Of a stretch of 64,000 nt of DNA, positions 31,579 through 43,277 are shown in pieces (the stretch's first letter is position 1; every line of letters starts with the position of its first letter). Both the position numbers and the translations under genes were made by a program. The notes beneath the pieces were generated by a model. It made no database searches. It saw only the letters and a list, made by a program, of their open reading frames with translations, and was not told the origin of the DNA. Location: contig CP025776.1 of assembly GCA_002886105.1 (NCBI GenBank), forward strand, positions 2,108,001 through 2,172,000, in the 5' to 3' direction. The stretch is from Enterobacter sp. EA-1 (GTDB taxonomy: Bacteria; Pseudomonadota; Gammaproteobacteria; Enterobacterales; Enterobacteriaceae).

Positions 31579-34189
31579 TTAACGCGGAAGGGCCGTACCC
31601 CCATTGACGCCACTCTTTGGGTTCGCTTTCCAGTAACAGGAAGTGTTTACCCGGTTGAGCTTTCGCTCAACGGTATCTGGAGGTTGCGAAGGCAATGCCA
31701 CCGCGAATGAACTGATTAAAGGTACCGGTTTTCACCACCCCACCGGTCAAACCAAAGTCCAGCGTAGCCCGATGCCAGCCAGAATACCGAGTTGTTGCGC
31801 ACCGGTGTTGATAACGCTTGCTGATACGCATGGCCACCATCACACGATCCGACAAGGTACCGAGCGTTAATCCTGTCACGGTGCCAACTTCAATACCGCG
31901 GAACAGCACGGGTGTGCCGATGTTCATCGAGCCCACTTCCGGCGCTTCAACCACAATATTTAGCCCATCAAGGTAACGGGAGTCGGTGATAGTGGCTTCG
32001 GATATTTCAAAATCACGTCGCAGCTCGCCGCGACCCGGTTCGACACTGATATAGGTTGCAACAGCGTATCAAGGTGCTCAACGCCTGCGGCAGAAATCTG
32101 CGGCGTGATCACCGAGAAACGCGTACCCACACGGGCGAAGGTTTGCACATATTCCGGATAGAGCACGGCGCTTGCCTGCACTTCGTTCTTATCCGTGATC
32201 AGCTGATCCGCCCGATATCAATGCCCGTGTAGCGGATCGGCATTCCCGCCGCCAGTTTACCGGCGTCGAATGTATGCAGGGTGATTTGACCGCCAACCGC
32301 GCGCGCTGCGGTTTCGGAGGCATAAAGCACGCGTTTATCGCCTTTGCGAACGCGACCGCTGGCACCGCTGAGGTTATCGAAACTGATCGCACCTTTAATT
32401 GCCCGGGAAAGCGGCGACGCCTGAACTGTCAGACCGCTGCCATTGAGTTGCACTTTCGCGCCACCCTCTGCCCAGAACACACTGTTGGTGGTCAGCAAGT
32501 CGCGGTATTCCGGTTTGATATGCAAATCAATGTCGAACGCATTCGCGCGCGGGCGAACGGTGATCACCTGACCCACTTCGAACTTACGGTAGAGCACCAC
32601 GGAACCGGTTTGAACGTCTGGCAGGGTTTCTGCCGTCAGCGTCAGGGTGGTGGTCGGTAGGTCGCTCAGACTGTTTTCCAGCGCTTTATCAAGGTTGGCG
32701 AACAGCGGGTAACTTTTTTTCATCTCCCCTTTATCGCCGGGCAGAATACGGATCCCGCCGCTGACCCACTCGCTGGCGCTGGCGGCAAGGAACTCAACGC
32801 CGTCCAGACCCACTTTCACGTCAATGCGGCTGTTGACCACAAATTTGCTGTCACCGTGCACCAGCGATCGGTATTGCGGATCGATAGCCACCGCAAAAGA
32901 GACGCCGTCATTCGTGAGGGTGCGTTCCAGCACCGGCCTATTTGTACGCCATGCAGTACCAGCGGTTGTCCCGCGTCGATACCATAGCTTTCCGGCGCGG
33001 TCAGCGTCAGCGTCAATTCCCGGTGCCTGCAACAGGTTTTTATCTGCCGGCAGCACCGGGAACTGGTTGCGCGGTTGACCTTCGCCCGGTACCAGCTCAA
33101 GCGTATTGCCGGTTAACAGCGAACTGATATTGGGGTTATCGAGGGAGATTTTTGGGCTACGCATCTCAATGCGGGTGGTATCGCGCAGCAGGTTGACGAC
33201 GCCCGGATCAACGGTCAACTCGCCAGTGACGTTACCGCCGAGTGGTTGAGATCGATTTTTGTCAGCTCGCCCACTTCCAGCCCCCGGTACATCAGTGGCG
33301 TCGAACCGGCTTTCAGCCCTTGTCCGCTGGGTAAGTCCAGTTTCACCAGCACGCCGCGCTGGCTATGCGCTAAATCTTCATATAACCCATACTCATCATC
33401 TCTTGTGCGGCCGCTTGCGAATCATCCGGGGGAATCAAAGGCAATAGCGCCATTCACCAGCGCCGCTTTCAAGTTCCACCTTCGCGCCGCTAAGGCCCAC
33501 GTCCGCTTTCACGCCGGACACATTCCAGAAACGGCTGCCTTTCTTGACCAGGGTTAGTGAAACGGCGCTCGATCAGCACATCGATGGTCACGCCTTGTTT
33601 GTTGGCATTGATGGCGTAATCGTAGACGCGTCCTACGGGAATTTTGCGAAAATAGACCAGCGACCCACTGTTCAGCGCGCCTAAATCCGGGGCATGCAAA
33701 TGGATCATCAATTCACCATTATTCAGGCGATATTTCGGCTGAGTATCCAGCGCGGTGAAGTGCTCTTGCGGGTCGCCTTTTCCGGCATCATGCCGATATA
33801 GTTGCCGCCAACCAGCGCATCCAGCCCGGAAACCCCAGCCAGCGACGCTTTCGGCGTGACCAACCAGAACTGGGTTCGCTGCGCAGGGCATCTTTCATAT
33901 TGGCTTTGATGCTGGCGCGAACTTCAATTTTTTCAGGTCGTCGCTCAGGCGAATATCCTGCACGGTACCGACTTCCACGCCCTGATATCGTACGGGGGTG
34001 CGCCCGGCAACGATGCCATCGGCGGACATAAAATCGATAGTGATGGTATTACCCCGGTCTTCATAACTGCTCCAGATAAGCCAGCCTGCGATCAACAAGG
34101 CAATCACCGGTAACAGCCAGAACGGCGAAATGCGCCGTTTAGATTTTATACGCGCTTCAGTCGGCGAAGCGGGGGTTTCCCTGACTCAT
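31579..34189 (-). CDS. letB: lipid-transport MCE protein LetB (frameshifted)
   Basis: Large periplasm-spanning MCE protein forming a lipid-conducting tube between membranes. The N-terminal anchor ([20 protein letters not shown]) is followed by repeated MCE modules, seen as recurrent [79 protein letters not shown] and [18 protein letters not shown], seven in all as in E. coli. The ATG (34187-34189) lies inside the end of letA. Frame breaks near 34175, 33930, 33865, 33775, 33550, 33240, 33015, 32930, 32200, 32055, 31790 and 31670. The stop after TALPR is at 31579. Confidence 0.93.
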
Positions 34190-35427
34190 GTGCATCCCAA
34201 AGTAAGCGACTGTCCAGCCATTCCACAGCAAGAATAGTCAAAATTACCGCCGCGCCGAAATAAAACGCAGCCGGTCCCATTGTAAAAGCGAGTAGCTGGT
34301 CGCGATTAATCAGTGACATCATCAGTGAAATGACAAACAGATCGAGCATCGACCAACGCCCAATCCAGTCACAAAGCGCAAAAGCAGCAGACGAGTGCGT
34401 AACCCCTGTTCAAATTTGAAATGGATGCTGAGAAGCAGTGTAAACAGCACAACCACTTTGGTAAATGGCACCGTGGATACTGGCGATAAATACCACTCCC
34501 GCCACGGCGATATTGCTGTGTGCCAGTGAAACAATACCGGAGAGAATGGTGTCTTCCTGACGCGTGCCGTTGACGTAGATAATTGAAATCGGCATCAGGT
34601 TGGCCGGAAAAAGCAGAATTAATGATGCAATCAGCGATGCCCAGCACTTTTGCAGGCTTTGCTTACGCCGCAAAGGCAGGGGAATATGGCAGCGCGGGCA
34701 GCGACCACGGGGATCGGGAATACCCGTAAAGGGCACCAAATGCGCATTGTGGATCGGGGCGTTTTGCCGGACGTTGTGGATAAAAACGCTCCCATAATTG
34801 CTCAACATTTAAGTGGACAAGCGTCATTACGCTCAGGATCACCAACGCGGCAAGGCAAACAAGCCGATACCCGGCTGCAAGAAGGCGTAATCCTGAACTT
34901 TAATCGATGCAACGCCGATGCCCACCAGATAGATGTCCAGCATCACCCACTCTTTCAGTTTCTCCAGCATCAGCAATACCGGGCGAAGATTCATGCCGAT
35001 AATATTGCCACAAATAGGCAATCGCGGTAACCAGCACCAGCGGTGCGCCTACCGTGCAAAACAGTACCATGGCGCCGGTGAGCGGCGAGCCCTCGGGCGG
35101 TCATTTGCCAGATCCCTTGCAACAGATTGGCGTCAATACGCACGCCTAACAGGTACAGGTGCAGCAACGGTTCACCCCGTGCGAAGGGCATCAGCAAAAT
35201 CATGGTGACCGCCATGGCCCCAAGCCGGGTGAGCGACCAGTCGCGACCATCGCGTATTTTGGCGTCGCAGCAGGGGCAAAATGCACTTTGGTGCGATTTC
35301 ATAACCGGTAACGCAAAAGCGTATCGCATTGCGGGCAGCGCTGATAATGTGCGCGGGGTAACGCTTCACCCACCCGGTGAACGGCGATTTTTTGCGTGGT
35401 CGCGAGTTGTCGAATCTTCAGTGCCAT
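34157..35427 (-). CDS. letA: LetA, inner-membrane partner of LetB (frameshifted)
   Basis: PqiA-family integral membrane protein with two zinc-ribbon segments and about eight helices; works with LetB in lipid transport. Starts [20 protein letters not shown] with zinc ribbon 1 ([24 protein letters not shown]). Ribbon 2 ([20 protein letters not shown]) and membrane segments [20 protein letters not shown] follow. Removing one G from the GGG near 34175 restores the end ESGNPRFAD with stop 34157-34159, and the letB start in the same move. Other indels near 35310, 35100, 35005, 34715, 34560, 34465 and 34370. Confidence 0.92.
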
Positions 35428-35550
35428 TGCGTACGCGGAAAGGTTTGAATAAATCATCAACCATGTCGGGAACATCTGACATCAACGCATTTAATGCTTA
35501 TTTTAACAGGCTAAGCAGTTTTCAAAGTAAGACACCAAAGTGGTTGGATA

Positions 35551-36048
35551 ATGAACAAAACAGAATTTTACGCGGACCTTAACCGCGATTTTCAGGCGTT
35601 AATGGCAGGCGAAACCAGTTTTTTAGCGACGCTGGCGAACACCAGCGCATTACTGTTTGAACGTCTTGATGGGGTGAACTGGGCCGGTTTTTACCTGCTC
35701 GAAGGCGACACGCTGGTGTTAGGCCCGTTCCAGGGGAAAATTGCCTGCGTGCGTATTCCCGTTGGTCGTGGCGTGTGCGGCACGGCAGTGGCGCAGAATC
35801 GCGTGCAGCGCGTGGAAGATGTGCATCAGTTTGATGGGCACATTGCCTGTGATGCCGCCAGTAATTCTGAAATCGTATTACCGCTGTCGGTGAATAATCA
35901 GATAATTGGTGTGCTGGATATCGACAGCGTTGTCTTCTCGCGTTTCACCGCTGAGGATGAACAAGGGCTGCGCGAGTTAGTGTCGCATCTGGAAAATGTC
36001 CTCGCGGGGACTGATTTTAAAAAAATCTTTGCGCCCGTCGCAGGATAA
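35551..36048 (+). CDS. msrC: free methionine-(R)-sulfoxide reductase MsrC
   Basis: GAF-domain enzyme reducing free Met-R-sulfoxide. 165 residues, intact. Starts MNKTEFYADLNRDFQALMAG. The three family Cys are at residues 66, 76 and 100 (KIACVRIP, GRGVCGTAVA, HIACDAASNS) with the conserved 10- and 24-residue spacing. The active-site region ends SEIVLPLSVNNQIIGVLDID. One of the few long genes here with no indel. It is divergent from letA across 123 bases. Confidence 0.95.
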   Translation: MNKTEFYADLNRDFQALMAGETSFLATLANTSALLFERLDGVNWAGFYLLEGDTLVLGPFQGKIACVRIPVGRGVCGTAVAQNRVQRVEDVHQFDGHIACDAASNSEIVLPLSVNNQIIGVLDIDSVVFSRFTAEDEQGLRELVSHLENVLAGTDFKKIFAPVAG

Positions 36049-36144
36049 TCAACGGATAACGTAGCATTTACGGATAGCGTCATTATAATGACGCCTGTTC
36101 ATGCCTGCGCTTGTTGGCAACGTCCGTTGTAATCAGGAAATTTC

Positions 36145-36826
36145 ATGGAAAATCAACCTAAGTTGAATAGCAGTAAAGAAGTTATCGCTTTTTTGGCCGA
36201 ACGTTTCCCTCACTGTTTCCAGTGCTGAAGGCGAAGCACGCCCCTGAAAATCGGCATTTTTCAGGACTTAGTTGAGCGTGTTGAGGGTGAGATGAGTCTC
36301 AGTAAAACCCAACTTCGCTCCGCTTTACGTCTTTATACTTCAAGCTGGCGTTACCTGTACGGCATCAAAGCGGGCGCAGCTCGTGTGGATCTCGACGGCA
36401 ACCCGTGCGGCGTGCTGGATGAGCAGCATGTAGAGCATGCGCGTAAACAGCTTGAAGAAGCCAAAGCTCGCGTTCAGGCACAGCGTGCTGAGCAGCAAGC
36501 GAAAAAACGAGAAGCCGCTGCTGCTGCTGGTCAGGAAGAGGCGCCGCGTCGTGAACGTAAACCTCGCCCGGCGTCGTAAAGAAGGCGGCGAGCGCAAACC
36601 TCGTGCTGACAAACCTGTCGCGAAAACCCAACGCGCACCACAGCAGGAAGAGCGTCATACGCCAGTTTCAGATTTATCTGCGCTGAGCGTAGGACAGAAC
36701 CTGAAAGTGAAGGCGGGGAACAATGCGATGGACGCCACCGTACTGGAAATCACCAAAGATGGCGTTCGCGTACAGCTTAGTTCGGGTATGTCGATGATTG
36801 TACGCGCAGAACATCTCTTGTTCTGA
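36145..36826 (+). CDS. proQ: RNA chaperone ProQ (frameshifted)
   Basis: FinO-domain RNA-binding protein acting on many sRNAs and 3' UTRs. The start [20 protein letters not shown] leads into the FinO domain ([20 protein letters not shown], then [20 protein letters not shown]). A charged Ala/Lys/Arg linker ([20 protein letters not shown]) and a Tudor-like C-terminal domain ([20 protein letters not shown]) follow. Indels near 36210, 36250 and 36565. prc begins 17 bases after the stop, so the two form an operon as in E. coli. Confidence 0.95.
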
Positions 36827-36843
36827 AACGGAGGCTGGCTGGC

Positions 36844-38874
36844 ATGAACACTTTGTTTAAGCGCACAGCGTTGGTTGGCCTGTTACTTGTAACAGGTCAT
36901 GCCCTCGCTGTGGAAGATATCACCCGTGCCGATCAAATTCCGGTGTTAAAGGAAGAGACGCAGCACGCGACAGTGAGCGAACGCGTAACCTCGCGTTTCA
37001 CCCGCTCTCACTACCGCCAGTTCGACTCGGATCAGGCGTTTTCGGCGAAGATTTTCGACCGTTATCTGAATCTGCTGGATTACAGCCACAACGTGTTGCT
37101 GGCTGGCGATGTCGATCAGTTTTCGCAGAAGAAAGGCCAAATTGGCGACGAACTACGCAGTGGTAAGCTCGACGTCTTTTTATGACCTGTATAACTGGCG
37201 CAAAGCGCCGCTTTGAACGTTATCAATACGCTCTGAAAGTGCTGGAGCGCCCGATGAACTTCACGGGCAATGACACGTTCAATCTGGATCGCGGCCCCGG
37301 CCGAAAGATGAAGCCGAGCTGAATGCGCTGTGGGACAGCAAAGTGAAGTATGACGAGCTGAGTCTTAAGCTCACAGGAAAGACGAAAAGAAGTGCGTGAA
37401 ACCCTGGCCCGTCGTTATAAGTTTGCTATTCGCCGCCGGGCGCAGACCAACAGCAAGACGTATTCTCACTGGCCATGACGGCGTTTGCCCGTGAAATCGA
37501 TCCGCATACCAATTACCTTTCTCCACGTAATACTGAGCAATTCAATACTGAAATGAGCCTCTCGCTTGAAGGTATTGGCGCGGTATTGCAGATGGACGAC
37601 GACTACACCGTGATCAATTCAATGGTTGCAGGCGGTCCGGCGGCGAAAAGTAAAGCCATCAGCGTGGGCGATCGCATCGTCGGCGTTGGGCAGACCGGTC
37701 AGAATATGGTCGACGTTATCGGCTGGCGTCTTGACGATGTCGTGGCGCTGATCAAAGGGCCGAAAGGCAGCAAAGTGCGTCTCGAAGTCCTGCCTGCGGG
37801 CAAGGGCACGAAAACACGCATTGTGACGCTGACACGTGAACGTATTCGCCTTGAAGACCGGGCCGTGAAAATGTCCGTGAAGACCGTCGGCAAAGAAAAA
37901 GTCGGCGTGCTGGATATTCCGGGTTTTTATGTCGGTCTGACTGACGATGTTAAAGTCCAGTTGCAAAAACTGGAAAAACAAAACGTTAGCAGTGTGGTTA
38001 TCGATTTACGTACTAACGGCGGCGGCGCGCTGGTGAAGCTGTTTCGCTTTCCGGTCTGTTTATTCCATCCGGTCCGGTTGTGCAGGTTCGTGATAATAAC
38101 GGCAAGGTTCGTGAAGACAGCGATACCGACGGTGTTGTCTATTACAAAGGCCCGCTGGTGGTGCTGGTTGACCGCTTTAGCGCCTCGGCATCGGAAATCT
38201 TCGCTGCGGCGATGCAGGATTATGGACGTGCGCTGATTGTTGGTGAACCGACTTTCGGTAAAGGCACCGTTCAACAGTATCGCTCACTTAACCGTATCTA
38301 CGATCAGATGCTGCGTCCTGAGTGGCCAGCGCTGGGTTCGGTGCAGTACACCATCCAGAAATTCTATCGTGTGAACGGCGGCAGTACGCAGCGCAAAGGC
38401 GTAACGCCGGACATTATTATGCCGACCGGGACACAGGTGACGGAAACCGGTGAAAAATTTGAAGATAACGCACTGCCGTGGGACAGCATTAATGCTGCCA
38501 CCTTTGTGAAGTCTGGCGATTTGAAACCGTTTGGCGCGGAACTCCTCAAAGATCATGACAGGCGCGTATCGCGAAAGATCCTGAGTTCCAGTACATCGCG
38601 AAGGACATTGCCCGTTTCAATGCCCTGAAAGATAAACGCAATCTCGTCTCGCTGAACTGGCACAGCGTGAAAAAGAGAATGCGGAAGATGATGCTATTCG
38701 TCTTTCCCGTCTCAACGATCGCTTTAAACGTGAAGGCAAGCCGTTGTTGGAAAAAAGCTGGATGATTTGCCGAAAGATTACCGAGGAGCCGGATCACCTT
38801 GCACGAGACGTTTCGCGACCTCGCGCATCTGGATAAAGACAAACCGGCGGAACAACCCCGCTCCCGCGAAGTAA
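36844..38874 (+). CDS. prc: tail-specific protease Prc (frameshifted)
   Basis: Periplasmic C-terminal processing protease (with NlpI) that trims FtsI and degrades MepS. Signal peptide MNTLFKRTALVGLLLVTGHA. The PDZ domain is around YTVINSMVAGGPAAKSKAIS. The catalytic Ser-Lys pair is in DRFSASASEIFAAAMQDYG and GEPTFGKGTVQQY. Indels near 37180, 37215, 37300, 37375, 37425, 38035, 38555 and later scramble the N-terminal helical part and the C-terminus. The end AEQPAPAK stops at 38872-38874. Confidence 0.95.
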
Positions 38875-38881
38875 AATCAAG

Positions 38882-38909
38882 CAGGCACAAGAAATTGTGC
38901 CTGTTTTTT
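38882..38909 (+). terminator. intrinsic terminator after prc
   Basis: CAGGCACAA-GAAA-TTGTGCCTG followed by six T. Confidence 0.92.
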
Positions 38910-39065
38910 AACAATCCTCCATTGGCGTAAGCATTGTGCTACAAAATGTAAAGTTGTGTCTTTCTGGTGACTTACGCTGTCCCGATGCTTGAAAATACCG
39001 TGTATACCCATACGATGTGGGTAATCGCATAGTGCGTTTTGTTAAATCGAGGTTAAAAGAAAATT

Positions 39066-39924
39066 ATGATGCGAATCGCGCTCTTCCTGTTGACTAACCC
39101 GGCCGTTATGTTGGTGTTCGCTGGTGCTTAGCCTGACGGGCATTCAGTCGAGCAGCGTTCAGGGCTTGTTAATCATGGCGCTGCTGTTTGGTTTTGGCGG
39201 CTCATTCATTTCATTACTGATGTCGAAATGGATGGCGTTGAAATCCGTGGGTGGGGAAGTGATTGAGCAACCGCGCAACGATATGGAGCGCTGCACAGCA
39301 GTCCCGCCGGGCAGGCATCGCTATGCCGCAGGTGGCAATTTACCACGCGCCGGATATCAATGCGTTTGCAACCGGCGCGCGCCGCGATGCGTCTCTGGTT
39401 GCCGTGAGCACCGGACTGTTGCAAAACATGAGCCGCGATGAAGCCGGCGTTATCGCGCACGAAATAAGCCATGGCGAACGGCGATATGGTGACCATGACG
39501 CTGATTCAGGGCATTGTGAACACCTTCGTTATTTTTATCTCCCGCATCATTGCGCAGATTGCTGCAGGTTTCCTGAGCGGAAACCGTGATGATGGTGAAG
39601 AGAGTAATGGTAACCCGTTGATCTCTACTTCGCTGTGCCACCGTGCTGGAGCTGGTATTCGGTATTCTGGCGAGCATTATTACCATGTGGTTTTCACGCC
39701 ATCGCGAATTCCATGCGGACGCCGGTTCAGCGAAACTGGTGGGGCGTGAGAAGATGATTGCTGCCTTGCAACGTCTGAAAACCAGCTATGAGCCGCAGGA
39801 AGCCAGCAGCATGATGGCGTTTTGCATCAACGGTAAGTCTAAATCGCTGAGCGAGCTGTTTATGACGCACCCGCCGCTGGACAAACGTATTGAGGCTTTA
39901 CGCACCGGCGAATATCTGAAGTAA
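39066..39924 (+). CDS. htpX: heat-shock membrane protease HtpX (frameshifted)
   Basis: Inner-membrane M48 zinc metalloprotease for membrane-protein quality control, Cpx-regulated in E. coli. Starts [18 protein letters not shown]. The zinc motif HEISH (HExxH) is at 39459-39473, and the third ligand region is [15 protein letters not shown]. The C-terminus [20 protein letters not shown] is intact. Indels near 39118, 39292, 39440, 39475 and 39635. Confidence 0.94.
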
Positions 39925-39940
39925 GCCGCTTGCAGAAAGT

Positions 39941-39970
39941 AAAAAAGCGCGTCAACTGACGCGCTTTTTT
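39941..39970. terminator. bidirectional terminator htpX/yebQ
   Basis: AAAAAAGCGCGTCA / TGACGCGCTTTTTT, overlapping the 3' end of the convergent MFS gene. Confidence 0.88.
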
Positions 39971-41344
39971 ATGCCACCGCGCGGTTGTGTAATGCGTAAT
40001 CCGCTGATCACCGCAGCCAGCAGGGCCAATATTCCCGCCAACAGCAGTGAAGAGTGTGTTCCGCTGGTATCAAACAGGTTAAACATCAGCGCCACCAGCG
40101 CGGCACCGGAACTCTGTCCCAGTAAACGGGCGGTGCCCAGCATACCACTGGCTCCGCCACTGCGCTGCCGGGGTGCGGCAGTAATGATGGTATGGTTATT
40201 AGGCGACTGGAACAGACCAAAGCCAGCGCCGCACAGCGCCATGCGCCAGACAATATCGATATCGGCAGGTGTGGCCGGGAGCATTGCCAGTGCGAACAGT
40301 CCCGCGGCCATCATTGCGGCCCAGTGCGCCGAGCATTCCTGCATGTACCCGCTCAATCAGATAACCGGCCAGCGGTGCCATCACCATGGTGGCCAGCGGC
40401 CGAGGAGCGTTAACAGTATGCCGCTTTCCACTTCACTGCGCCCGAGCGTGGTTTGCAGGAAAAGGGCAGAGAAACCAGCGCCAGCATCTGGGCACAGAAC
40501 GAACAAATCGAGGTGCAGATAGAGAGCGAAAACAACGGAATGCGCAGCAGATCAACCGGCAGAAGCGGTACAGGCAGCCTTAGCTGTCTGCGGACAAACA
40601 TCCAACCCGTTATCAACAGTGCAATGATCTCCAGCGAGACCACGGTGATAGATTGCCCCTGTGCAAAACCGCTGAGTGCGGTAATCAGAAGCCCAAAAGT
40701 GAGGGCATTCATCACGGCACTGGGTAAATCGAATTTCGGCATGGTGCTGCGTGCACCGTTCGGCGGCAGAAATTTGATGGCCAGTAATAGGGCAATGAGG
40801 CCCAACGGTACGGTTAACCAAAAAATAACCATTGCCGGAAGCCACAGAGAGTATTGCTGAGGCCAGCGTTGGCCCGGCGGCAGAAGAGACCGCGACGACA
40901 AACGAGTTAATGCCCATCCCGCGCCCCAGAGGCTGCGCTGGGGATAGATCAGGCGTATCAGCGCCGTGTTGACGCTCATGAGTGCAGCGCCGCCAAAACC
41001 TTGCGCCACGCGCGCGCCAGCGTGAGCGTAAGAAGCGAGTCTGACAGCGCACAAAGCAGGGAGGTTAAGGTGAATAATATCAGCCCACATTGGTACACAC
41101 GGCGATAACCGAACATATCACCAAGGAAAGAGAGCGTCAGCAACGAGACGACAATGGCAATCTGATAAGCGTTAACGATCCAGATGGAGCTGGCAGGGGA
41201 GGCATGCAGATCGCGGGCGATAGTTGGCAGGGCGACGTTGGCGATGGCACCGTCCAGCACCGCCATGGCGATACCGATGACGATCGTCAGAATCGCGCCA
41301 TAGCGCAGCGGCACGGGCAGGCCGTCTGTGGAACTTTTATCCAT
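39952..41344 (-). CDS. yebQ: MFS multidrug-type transporter YebQ (frameshifted)
   Basis: Fourteen-helix DHA2-type exporter family member; substrate not known. Starts MDKSSTDGLPVPLRYGAILT, with LDGAIANVALPTIARDLHAS (helix 1 motif), FLGDMFGYRRVYQ (loop 2-3 motif), VPLGLIALLLAIKFLPP and SPNNHTIITAAPRQRSGGAS. It ends GLRITQPRGGIKKRVS within the shared terminator. Breaks near 41005, 40940, 40860, 40460, 40400 and 40335. Same place as yebQ in E. coli, between htpX and kdgR. Confidence 0.9.
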
Positions 41345-41521
41345 ATAAATTTCAGGGCTATAATCACAGAGTTATTTGTATAATGATTCTATCATTGGTA
41401 TTCCGGCTTTATGTCGCAGATTTGTAACGAAGTTGGCAAACGCGCATTGCGGCGGTTGGTCGACGAATTTATAATAAAAACCGATTCTGATTTTTATAAA
41501 ACACAGGCGATGAGGTGATTA

Positions 41522-42313
41522 ATGGCAATCGCAGATTTGGATAAGCAGCCAGATTCTGTCTCTTCAGTATTGAAGGTATTTGGCATTCTGCAGGCGCTCG
41601 GCGAAGAGCGTGAGATCGGTATCACCGAGCTTTCGCAGCGTGTCATGATGTCAAAAGCACCGTTTATCGCTTTTGCAAACAATGAAGTCTCTGGGCTATG
41701 TCGCGCAGGAAGGGGAATCTGAAAAATATTCTCTGACCCTGAAACTGTTCGAACTGGGTGCCCGTGCGTTGCAAAACGTTGATTTGATCCGCAGTGCGGA
41801 TATCCAGATGCGTGAACTCTCACGTTTGACGAAAGAGACTATCCACACCGGGTGCGCTGGATGAAGACAGCATTGTTTACATCCACAAGATTGACTCAAT
41901 GTATAACCTGCGCATGTATTCACGTATTGGCCGTCGTAACCCGCTGTACAGCACCGCGATTGGTAAAGTACTGCTGGCGTGGCGTGACAAGGAAGAAGTA
42001 CTGCAAATTCTGGACGGTGTTGAATACAAACGCAGCACCGATCGCACAATCACCAGTACGGAAGATCTGTTGCCGATGCTGGATATCGTACGTCAGCAGG
42101 GCTATGGCGAAGATAATGAAGAGCAGGAAGAGGGCTTACGCTGCATCGGTGTGCCGGTATTTGACCGTTTCGGCGTGGTGATTGCGGGCTTGAGTATCTC
42201 TTTCCCGACGTTGCGTTTCTCTGAAGAGCGTCTGCACGAATACGTGGAAATGCTGCATCAGGCAGCGCGGAAAATCTCCGAACAGATGGGGGTATAACGA
42301 CTACCCGTTCTGA
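41522..42313 (+). CDS. kdgR: IclR-family regulator KdgR (frameshifted)
   Basis: Represses 2-keto-3-deoxygluconate and pectin-catabolism genes. The winged helix begins MAIADLDKQPDSVSSVLKVF; the recognition helix (SKSTVYRFLQTMK) is damaged by A-run indels at 41660-41685. The effector domain has IHKIDSMYNLRMYSRIGRRN and EDNEEQEEGLRCIGVPVFDR. A predicted CCTGG is read as ACCGGG near 41850. One extra G near 42290 gives an early stop; corrected, it ends QMGYNDYPF at 42311-42313 and totals 263 residues. Confidence 0.95.
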
Positions 42314-42344
42314 TAAAAAAAGCCGCCTGAGGGCGGCTTTTTTC
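42314..42344. terminator. bidirectional terminator kdgR/yobH
   Basis: AAAAAAAGCCGCC-TGAG-GGCGGCTTTTTT between convergent genes. Confidence 0.92.
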
Positions 42345-42347
42345 GCA

Positions 42348-42587
42348 TTAACCGTTATCGATCACGGTATCGCTTTTGCGAATCAATGGGCAGTTTGCCA
42401 GCCCGAAGAAACCGTTATCGGAATGAACATATTGTGCGGTACTGGTGCCGCGCGCGGTTAAATATTTACACTGCAGACCTAACCCTGCTGCATTCTCATG
42501 ACTTCCGATCAGCACCCCGTAGCCGCTCAGCAAAAGCCCAATCCACACGAGTGCGATAAGGATCACGCCCCGGATAAGTGTACGCAT
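42348..42587 (-). CDS. yobH: small membrane protein YobH
   Basis: 79 residues, intact: MRTLIRGVILIALVWIGLLL is one transmembrane segment, then SGYGVLIGSHENAAGLGLQC, TARGTSTAQYVHSDNGFFGL and ANCPLIRKSDTVIDNG. Function unknown. Divergent from mgrB across 162 bases. Confidence 0.9.
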   Translation of the reverse strand: MRTLIRGVILIALVWIGLLLSGYGVLIGSHENAAGLGLQCKYLTARGTSTAQYVHSDNGFFGLANCPLIRKSDTVIDNG

Positions 42588-42749
42588 ATTAGCTCCTTGC
42601 ATTGTGGAAAACGTTACGCTTAGGCTACTAAGTTTACCTTGTGAAACAAGTCGAGCATTCCTAAAAAAACCGAAAGGGGATACAGTTAGTCGCGGTTTAG
42701 GGAAGCCATGATAACCGCGGTTACACCTTGCAACGTTGCGGAGAGTGGA

Positions 42750-42893
42750 GTGAGAAAATTTAGATGGCTGATCCCGGCTGCCGTTTTGGTGGTCTGCCTG
42801 CTGCTCTGGACTCAAATGATTAACGTGATGTGCGATCAGGATGTACAATTCTTCAGCGGCATCTGCGTCATCAACAAATTCATCCCCCGGTAA
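42750..42893 (+). CDS. mgrB: PhoQ feedback inhibitor MgrB
   Basis: 47-residue membrane peptide that damps PhoQ; its loss causes polymyxin resistance in Klebsiella and relatives. The start is GTG at 42750 ([20 protein letters not shown]). Functional residues W20, C28 and C39 are present in [20 protein letters not shown], so the peptide appears intact. The C-terminal INKFIPR ends in Arg instead of Trp in E. coli. The upstream region should carry a PhoP box, but I could not place one with confidence. Confidence 0.9.
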   Translation: MRKFRWLIPAAVLVVCLLLWTQMINVMCDQDVQFFSGICVINKFIPR

Positions 42894-42968
42894 TGGCATT
42901 TTTTCCAGTGAGAGATTTCCTTCCTTGACGCCAGTGGTAAAATGCCGCGTCTACATTGAGGTGGTGAA

Positions 42969-43260
42969 ATGAACGAAGTAATGAATTCGGGTGCGCTTAA
43001 TTTTGCGTCCCTCGTGGTTTCTTTGGTGGTTTTGGTTGTTGGTCTGGTGTTGTGGTTTTTATCAATCGCGCCAGTTCGCGTTCAAACGAGCAGATTGAAC
43101 TGCTTGGAAGCGCTGTTAGATCAGCAAAAACGGCAAAATGCGCTGCTGCGCCGCCTGTGTGAATCTAACGAGCCGGAGAAAGAAGAGACGCCTGAACCGG
43201 TAAAAGCGCAGGCAAAAGAGGATGATGAGGATTTCATTCGCCCTGGTGGCAGAACGCTAA
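42969..43260 (+). CDS. yebO: small membrane protein YebO (frameshifted)
   Basis: About 96 residues. Starts MNEVMNSGALNFASLVVSLV with one long membrane segment to about residue 32. The restored frame reads INRASSRSNEQIELL, then EALLDQQKRQNALLRRLCES, an acidic tail and LVAER, stop 43258-43260. Indels near 43055, 43108 (extra G before GGAAGC) and 43250. Function unknown; PhoPQ-linked in E. coli by its place after mgrB. Confidence 0.88.
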
Positions 43261-43277
43261 CCGCGCAGGAGGGCGAG

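Noticed and set aside
42588-42749. PhoP box for mgrB
   Set aside because: Some GTTTA-like words occur (near 42632 and 42693), but no tandem pair at the proper spacing could be placed with confidence.
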